Source of the DNA: Taeniopygia guttata
Lineage: Eukaryota > Chordata > Aves > Passeriformes > Estrildidae
Direction of reading: 5' to 3'
NCBI RefSeq assembly: GCF_048771995.1
Contig: NC_133030.1
Location: 62,445,501 to 62,509,500, forward strand
DNA length: 64,000 bases
Part shown: positions 57,901 through 64,000 of the stretch, piece after piece
Numbering within the stretch: the first letter of the stretch is position 1
How the letters are laid out: each line of letters begins with the position of its first letter
The notes under the pieces: generated by a model
Told to the model about the DNA's origin: nothing
The model's input: only the letters and a program-made list of their open reading frames with translations
Database searches by the model: none
Made by a program: the position numbers and the translations under genes

Positions 57901-60900
57901 TTAGAGCAGCGCCGCCCCCTCCCGACCTGCTGAAGTGCTGGGTGGGAGCTTCTCCAACAGGAGCAGCTTCCAGCCAACCGGGGCAGCAGGATTTGAGGTC
58001 TTAATACTGCACTTTGCTCTTCCATGGAGAGCTCTTAAATCCTCATCCAAAGAAGGTGATCCCTGTTTTAGGGGTAGGGAATGGGTGCATCGGAAAAGGA
58101 AAGTGACTTCCCAAAGTTACCCACAGGCCAACTGCAGTGATGGTGTCACAGCTAACCAGGGACACTTTCCACTCTCCCAGGTTGCTCCAAGCTCTGTCCA
58201 ACCTGGCTTGGAACACTTCCAGGGATCCAGGGGCAGCCACAGCTGCTCTGGGCAGCCTTCAACCCCCACAGGGTACAATTTGTTCCCAATCTCCCATCCA
58301 TCCCTGCCCTCTGGCAGTGGGAGCCATTCCCTGTGTCCTGTCCCTCCATCCCTTGTTCCCAGTCCCTCTCCAGCTCTCCTGGAGCCCCTTCAGGCCCTGC
58401 AAGGGGCTCGGAGCTCTCCCTGGAGCCTTCTCCTCTCCAGGTGAACATTCCCAGCTCTCCCAGACTGTTCCACAACCCTGCCAAACCCTGGGCTTGAAGA
58501 TAATCTGTGAAACACATCAGCAAACTTGCTCCTTCTGTCTGGCCCTTTGAACCCCTGCTCAGGGTGGTTTTGTTTCCTCTCTCACAGCCACGATGACCCC
58601 GATGTCTCTTCTGCCTGGCTCTCGTTCTGCCACTGCCAGCGGGCCACAGAGCCAGCCCAGCCCTGCAGGAGGACAGCCCTGGCACAGCCCCTGACCCTGC
58701 TCAGCATCCACAGGCACCTCAAGCTCATGGGGGCTCCCTTGGTGGTAGGACTGGGAAGGAGAAACTGCTGGGAACCTGGGTGGGAGGGCAAGGTGGGGGT
58801 GTGAGGATGAGGGAGGTGAGAGAAGAAAGAAAGGCTGGGTGTGGGAATCTGCCCCTTCCAGGGTGAGTCCAGGCAAGGAGCAGGAATCACCTGGTGCAAC
58901 TGCCTCACCAATTCAGGGCTGGCCAAAATGTAAATCAATTATTGAGGGAATTTTCCAAATGATTCTTGAGCACTACCCAACTTGTTCCAGTGCTCTTGGT
59001 AAAGAAACCTTCCTGATGTTCTGTCTAAACCTCCCCTGATGCAGCTTTGAACCATTTCCACATGTTCTATCCCTGGATACTCTGGAAATATCAGTGTTTC
59101 CCTCTCCACATCCCCTCAGGAAGCTGTGGAGAGCAATGGGGTCATCCCTCAGCCTCCTTTTCTCTGAACTAGACAACCCCAAAGTCCTCAGCTGCTCCCT
59201 GCAGGAGTTTCAGCACCCTCTGGAATTTGATATCGGTCCCTCACACCTTGGTGATCACAAGGAAGAGGAGGCTCCCTCCAATTTCCTCCTTCCACGGGGC
59301 AGAGAACTTCAGTAGCCTCCTGTTCCCAGTGGTTATCCCTGGCCATCCAAAAGGATGAGTAGATGAGGGAATGAATGCTCCTTCAGCCATTTTCCTGGAT
59401 TAGGCCCATGGAGGGAAGGCACTTCATCAAGCACCTCTGTGCTGTCATGAAGCAGCACGTCCAAGGCAGAAAGGGAAGGATTCCAGCTCTTGCATGTTGT
59501 GGCTGGGATTCTCAAACTGCCCCAGGGAGTGGATGCCAGGTAAATAAAAATGAGTGGAAATTTGACATCTGGAATTGCTAAACCACAAAACCCCACACAC
59601 AAAATAAAGCCCAGGTTTTTAACAGGGAAGGTCGTGACATGTTGGAACAGTTTAATTGCAGTTCTGTGGGTTCTGCTTTCATGGATATTTTAGAATTGGG
59701 GTTGGAAGCTTTGTCCTGAGGATTTCTGTGGCTGGGGGAGAGCTGAGGTACCTTCAACTTGTGGAGCTGTGCTACAGCATAACCCTGGCTGTTCTCCAGA
59801 CAGAGGTTGCTGAGGACCCAGAGAAGATCTCCACTGTTCACTTGCAGCTCGGGCTGCCCCTGGTGTTCATCCTGAGCCAGAAAGAGACCTACGAGGCTGA
59901 CAGGAGGACAGCAGAGTTTGTGGCCTGGCAGCTCTTGGGGAAAGCAGGAGTTGCTCTTTTGTCCAGGTATTTCTCTCAGGTGTTTTGGGGTTCTCCTTTT
60001 TCTGGAGTTTCTGAGCTGGGTTACCCCAACACCAGGATGACAGTCAGTGGACTCAATCACCCTTGGATGAAAGGCAGTAAAGCCAGGCTATATCCTGTGA
60101 CAGGGTGTTTCATATTTAAGGATTTGTCCAGAACTGTATTAATTTGGAAGTGTTACTGGCTTAGGGGTGGAAAAATACTCAGACTAAGAGAGATTTTGGA
60201 GAGGACACTTAGCACTGGTGGAATTAGGGCAAAAAGAGGAGGAGTGATCTTCCATGTCACCACCTAATGTTCACTTTGTGTTTTGGAAGGGACCTCGTGG
60301 AGCTGAACGTTCTGCACCGGTCAAACATTGCCCTCAAGACACCAGATGAGGTTGGATTTCTTTATTGGACAACTCTTAGCTCTGGAGAGGGTGGTGGGAT
60401 ATTGCTCATCTCTGGGATTGATTTGGCAGCATTCCCTGAAGCTCAAGGGAAAGTGTCTTTCCCAGGCTATCCAGAGAATCTGTGGATTTCCCATCCCTGG
60501 AAGTGTTCCAGGCCATGTTGGACAAGGCTTGGAGCAGCCTGGGACAGTGGAAGGTGTCCCTACCCATGGCAGGGGGTGGAACTGGGTGATCTTTAATGTC
60601 CCTTCCATGATTCCATTATTTGGGTGCTGCAGAGCCATTGTGCCTGCTGGGAAAGAGAAAACAGTGAGTTTATTTTGGGTCCAAAACATTGAGTGACATC
60701 TCCACTACCCCTTAAGGCAACACAAAGTTGTGAACTCCATCCAAGTGCAAATTCCCCAAAAGATTTGGGCTTCTGAAGGCCTTAGGAAAGGTGTCAAAAG
60801 ATGGGAGAGGGACTGGGTGTGAAACAAAGAGCAAACAACCAAAGGTCTGTGCTGGTTTATGTAACCCAGTGCCTCTGGCAGTGAGCTGGGAGAAGGGCAG

Positions 60901-63312
60901 GGTGTGAGTTAAATGAGGTTGATCAGGATGAGTTAACTCTGGAGGGACCTGACCCAGCTTGTGAGGCAGGCTGGAATTGGGTGCTGGCAGATGCCAGGGA
61001 ACACACGATGCCCCAGATTACCTGAACTGTCCCACTGGTGATTTCAGGTGCAGGATCAGACCTGAGCATCCCCTGAGGGCTTCCCATGGCCTGCTGAGAG
61101 ATGTGCACATTGTGTGGCTCTGGGAGCCCGTGGGAGGTGCAAGCACTTTGTCATTTCTCTCAGCTCCTGATGAACTTTCCATTTTCTCTCCAGTGCCTTT
61201 GTCTGAGCTGGTGCCAGCACTGGTTTAAAGCTGACAAGGTCTCATTTCTGAGAAATTCATGTTGCTTTTTTGCTTCTTTGCCTGGGTGGCCAGCCCCTGT
61301 ACACTTGGGAACATTTCTCCTGGCTGAGCTCCATGAGATAAAGGATTTTTTGAGCTGGTTTCCCAGGCTGTGATGGGCTCCTTGGACCCAGCCTGACCCC
61401 TCTAATGAGGGGACATCCAAGTGGCCCCTGTAATTCCCTGCTCTCCTTCCTTGGCCACTGGGATTTTTCCTGCAGTGCTGGATCTGAGTTAAGTTGCTGG
61501 GAGTTAGGGCTGGTGTTCACTTTCACCACAGGATCCCTCATAGCCACATTTGCTTACCTAGCCACTTTTCATTTACAAAGAAACATCATCCTGGAGTGAG
61601 AAAAACTCATGCACAGGAGAAATTGGGTCAAAGAAACATTACCCAGACATTCCCCTGTTTGGCAGCTTCAGGGATCCGTGACATATCCCAAAAATAAGGA
61701 GTTGGAAGATGGTGCCCCATCAGCCTGGAGTTTGGTCTGCAGACAAAATAAGCAGGGCGGGGATGTTGTGCTCCCACTGATTTGTTGTTTTCTTCAGGGA
61801 ATGCCAATCCAATACCTGGTCTTGGAAGACACTGATGAAGTTATAACCCTGGTGGAAGATAAGAGCAAGGTCAAACAAATCCAGGAGGATGAGCAGGAGG
61901 AGGAGGAGGAAGATGAAGATGAGAAAGAGAATAACAATCAAGGTGTGCAATTAATCAAGAGAAAAGCTGATTGTCATCAGACAGAAGGTGCAATCAGCAT
62001 CAGGCATAGCAAAGCATTAGTGAACACTTGCAAACCATCACAGTCACTTAATGGTGGCCACAAAGTGGCTCTTTCATTCTCTGAGGCCACTGGAATATGA
62101 CAGACAGGTCTGATTTTTAGTGGAAACACCAGAAAGAAAAATCAGAGCTGTTGGGGAACAGTTGCTGTGTGAGGGACAGGAATGTGCTTGGGTGCTCCAA
62201 AGGCATGGGGGGGTTAAAGTACTCCCAGCACTGTGTCCTCTACAAGCATCTGAAAATCATCCATCCCCTTGGAAGGGTTTGAGACACGTTTTTTTCAAGA
62301 GCAGATCCAGACTTGCTTCCTCCAGGGAGAAAACTCTGGTTCCTGCAATGCAGAATTGAAAATGCATTTGTTATCTGTGGAAAACTGGGGTGTTTTCTTA
62401 ATAAAAAGGGGGCAGGATCCTAGAGGAGCTTAGAGTATTGTTCCAGTAAAGGGCAGAGCTGGTGTGAGGTGGGATTGGGGCATTTTGAGGGGTTTGTCTG
62501 TGTGGCTGTGCCTCCTCTCCCCATACAAGATTTCACTCACCCCACGTCTCAGCTGAGGGGTCCTGCATTACAAAATCATGCACTGGGGTGGCCCAGGGAG
62601 CTGCAGTTCCCCCTGGCCTGGACACACCTGTGGCTCCTTTGCAGATATTCAGGATGACCAGGTGGTGGAAGCAGTTACCAGGGACAAGAAGAGAGAGCTG
62701 CCCCTGGAGCAGATCCTTGTGCTGACAGAGGAGAACTTCCACTCTTCCCTCTCAGAGGCTGCTCGGACAGTGGTGCTGTTTTATGCCAGCTGTGAGTATG
62801 AAATGTGGCCTGGCTGTCCCTTCTTTGGGCACTTTGGGATGTTCTCTGTGCTTTCCATGATCCTGGAGAGATCCTGGAGACAAGTTTTGACCATTAATCT
62901 GTGCCACCTCCTGTCCCATGGGCACTAATAACAATCAGATTTAATCAGTTCTTCTCATTGGCTGATAATAGCAGATATTAATCTGATATTAAGAGATTTT
63001 TAACCTACATTTCATAGGAAAAAAGGTGGGATGAGAGGGGAAATTAATGTAGCATGGACTCATGGGCTGGCCTAGACATAGGCAGAGACGTGAAGCATAA
63101 AGTTAAATTTTCCTTATTTATTTCAAATCCTCCAGAGCTCGAAGCACCTCAGGATGCAGAGATTCATAATGTGACATTGTCAGGGAGCAAGGTGGGGCTG
63201 GCTGTCCCCTGGCTGTCCCTCAGGGCTGTGTTTCCTCTCTCCTGTGTTTCAGGGGAAGCTGTGTCCCTGGCAGTGCTGCGCTCTTACTCCGAGGTGGTCG
63301 CTCACCTGAAGG
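51977..63312 (+). CDS. TXNDC16: TXNDC16 (ERp90), ER thioredoxin-like protein, 12 coding exons, 3' end outside the window
   Basis: ER-lumen glycoprotein with several thioredoxin-like domains; ERp90 is reported to bind the ER flavoprotein ERFAD. Coding exons: 51977-52145, 53065-53147, 53879-53952, 54890-54964, 55776-55897, 56410-56500, 58588-58744, 59800-59966, 60290-60350, 61798-61942, 62645-62791, 63253-63312; phases join throughout and give about 450 of some 825 codons. The first exon encodes a signal peptide ([12 protein letters not shown]). Matches to the family include [62 protein letters not shown] and [21 protein letters not shown]87 and C96 form a conserved pair in VSC...RYC. Residues 363-376 are a Glu/Asp run. 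At the join of the last two exons FYASWEAVS replaces a WCxxC motif, as in human (WQAVS). The next exon is not in the window. Confidence 0.95.
52205..52665 (-). repeat. CR1 LINE fragment, antisense, in TXNDC16 intron 2
   Basis: From cacagaatcatggaatgttt to gccacagcttctctgggaat, then the more 5' segment ending near cctttcctctggcagaactg. Confidence 0.9.
53228..53415 (-). repeat. CR1 LINE fragment, antisense
   Basis: Contains gctttcagggaccttaaagc, ccatggacagggacactttc and ttctctgggcagcctgttcc. Confidence 0.82.
54445..54735 (-). repeat. CR1 LINE fragment with an internal 34-bp tandem array
   Basis: The CR1 tail atcatggaataattaaggtt leads into five near-identical 34-bp units (starts at 54491, 54525, 54559, 54593, 54627), each tccaaccattccaaagacct plus 14 bases, before the CR1 text resumes at ccagcaccgccaaggccacc. 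Confidence 0.9.
55045..55500 (-). mobile_element. ERV LTR with adjoining primer-site remnant, antisense, in TXNDC16 intron 5
   Basis: On the minus strand an LTR body with AATAAATCCCTAATTT-type poly(A) signals (plus strand near 55118-55135) ends at about 55066 and is followed by TGGCAACCCAGATGGGAC (55045-55062), which resembles tRNA-Lys primer sites of ERVK-type elements. The outer border near 55500 is uncertain. No internal genes follow. Confidence 0.6.
57125..57750 (+). repeat. CR1 LINE fragment with a 31-bp internal tandem array, sense
   Basis: About seven 31-bp units (gagggagctgggaaggggct plus 11 bases, starts at 57241 and 57272 among others) fill 57180-57420; the rest is a CR1 3' end through aaaggaggctcagggggacc to ttttccaacattagtaactc. 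Confidence 0.9.
58150..58500 (-). repeat. CR1 LINE fragment, antisense, in TXNDC16 intron 7
   Basis: Starts in accagggacactttccactc and passes gccacagctgctctgggcag to tctccaggtgaacattccca. It ends about 85 bp before the next exon. Confidence 0.88.
58925..59225 (-). repeat. CR1 LINE fragment, antisense, 5'-ward segment
   Basis: Recognisable by ttccagtgctcttggtaaag, cttcctgatgttctgtctaa and cagcctccttttctctgaac; older than most copies here. Confidence 0.65.
60465..60625 (+). repeat. CR1 LINE tail fragment, sense
   Basis: Contains catccctggaagtgttccag, cttggagcagcctgggacag and catggcagggggtggaactg. Confidence 0.88.
60650..61797 (+). other. TXNDC16: TXNDC16 intron 10, right part, no recognised element
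   Basis: No CR1, LTR or exon signals recognised in this stretch, which ends at the exon 11 acceptor tttgttgttttcttcag. Confidence 0.5.
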
Positions 63313-63489
63313 GTAAGGAACCCCAGGGCTCAGGGTTTCACCTGCTCCTCTTGGCAGGAGGAACCAAGACATGGATGGTACCTCATTCCCTCACCTGGAG
63401 CACACTCATTTTTCCTCCTCAGACCTCTAAGGAAAGTGATATCCACGCCAGGTTGTTCAGGAACATTCCTTTGTGTCTGATTTAGGGAT

Positions 63490-63695
63490 TTTTGCAGAAT
63501 CTCTGTTCCCAGGGAGAAAAACACAGGATGGGAGGAAATAGCCTCAAGTTGCACCAGGAGAGTTTAGGCTGGATATTAGGGAAAATTTCTTTATGGAAAG
63601 GGTTGTCCAGCTCTGGTACAACTGCCCAAGGCAGTGGTGGAGTCCTCATCCCTGGAGGGATTTAAAAGCAATGTGGATGTGGCACAGAGGAGGGA
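63490..63695 (+). repeat. CR1 LINE fragment, sense
   Basis: From ctctgttcccagggagaaaa through aatagcctcaagttgcacca and ggatattagggaaaatttct to gatttaaaagcaatgtggat. The window then ends without another TXNDC16 exon. Confidence 0.85.
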
Positions 63696-64000
63696 AGCAG
63701 AACCATTTTTCATCACAATATATTGCTCTTCTTAGATTTCCTCTGATTTCCTCTCTTTGCAAAAAAGGCCAATAATCCACCCAGGAAATGCTCAGCACTA
63801 TCTCACCTTCACATCCTCTGCTCTTAACCCTGCTGCCTCCAAAAATTCCCTTCTTGCAAAAGCAAACCAGAGGTGCAGCAGTGAGCCCCAGTGGGACTGG
63901 AAACTTCTTGCTCCAAGGGTAGAAAACGTGCTCAGTTCACCAAGGCAGAGATGTTCCTCTTTGTCTCCTGCTAAACTGGATCTCTCAACAAATGGAAAAC

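Overview
The window looks like vertebrate nuclear DNA from a bird, probably a songbird. Reasons: about three dozen truncated CR1 LINE copies in both orientations, several avian-type solo LTRs, AT- and GC-rich tandem arrays, and the gene order PSMC6 - ERO1A - GPR137C - TXNDC16, which is the order and orientation known from human 14q22 and its avian counterpart. No gene here is prokaryotic or operonic. The genes were read by joining exons at GT/AG borders and checking that the codon phase carries through each join; family names come from remembered protein sequences, not from a search.

Layout. (1) 556-680, minus: first coding exon of PSMC6, a 26S proteasome ATPase, leaving the window to the left. 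(2) 5753-23079, plus: all 16 coding exons of ERO1A, the ER thiol oxidase (458 codons). PSMC6 and ERO1A are head to head, separated by about 5 kb that holds CR1 pieces, solo LTRs, a roughly 1 kb AT-rich pentanucleotide array and a 24-unit decamer array just upstream of the ERO1A start. (3) 25775-44280, minus: all 7 coding exons of GPR137C, a seven-helix membrane protein, convergent with ERO1A; the predicted 3' ends are about 100 bp apart. (4) 51977-63312, plus: 12 coding exons of TXNDC16 (ERp90), an ER-lumen thioredoxin-like protein, leaving the window to the right. GPR137C and TXNDC16 are head to head over a CpG-rich promoter with two inverted CCAAT boxes near 44.5 kb; a roughly 1.37 kb GC-rich minisatellite follows inside the inferred first TXNDC16 intron.

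Fossils. The last intron of GPR137C contains a 6.7 kb LTR-flanked endogenous retrovirus (26190-32900, plus, tRNA-Trp-like primer site). Within it lies a spliced, broken copy of SF3A3 (splicing factor 3a subunit 3) on the minus strand, with a separate LTR of the same sense starting 120 bp upstream of it. Spliced retrocopies are uncommon in birds because CR1 does not copy ordinary poly(A) mRNA, so this nested arrangement is the most unusual object in the window. I did not find a convincing new functional system; the most interesting signals are the retrocopy inside the ERV, the origin of the AT array inside a repeat whose second copy lies 45 kb away, a duplicated splice acceptor in GPR137C, and the promoter-proximal tandem arrays.

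Together, ERO1A (makes disulfides through PDI) and TXNDC16/ERp90 (PDI-family-like partner of ER redox proteins) are both ER folding genes, PSMC6 serves the proteasome that removes misfolded proteins, and GPR137C is a lysosomal-type membrane protein. This is ancient synteny; co-regulation is not shown by the sequence.
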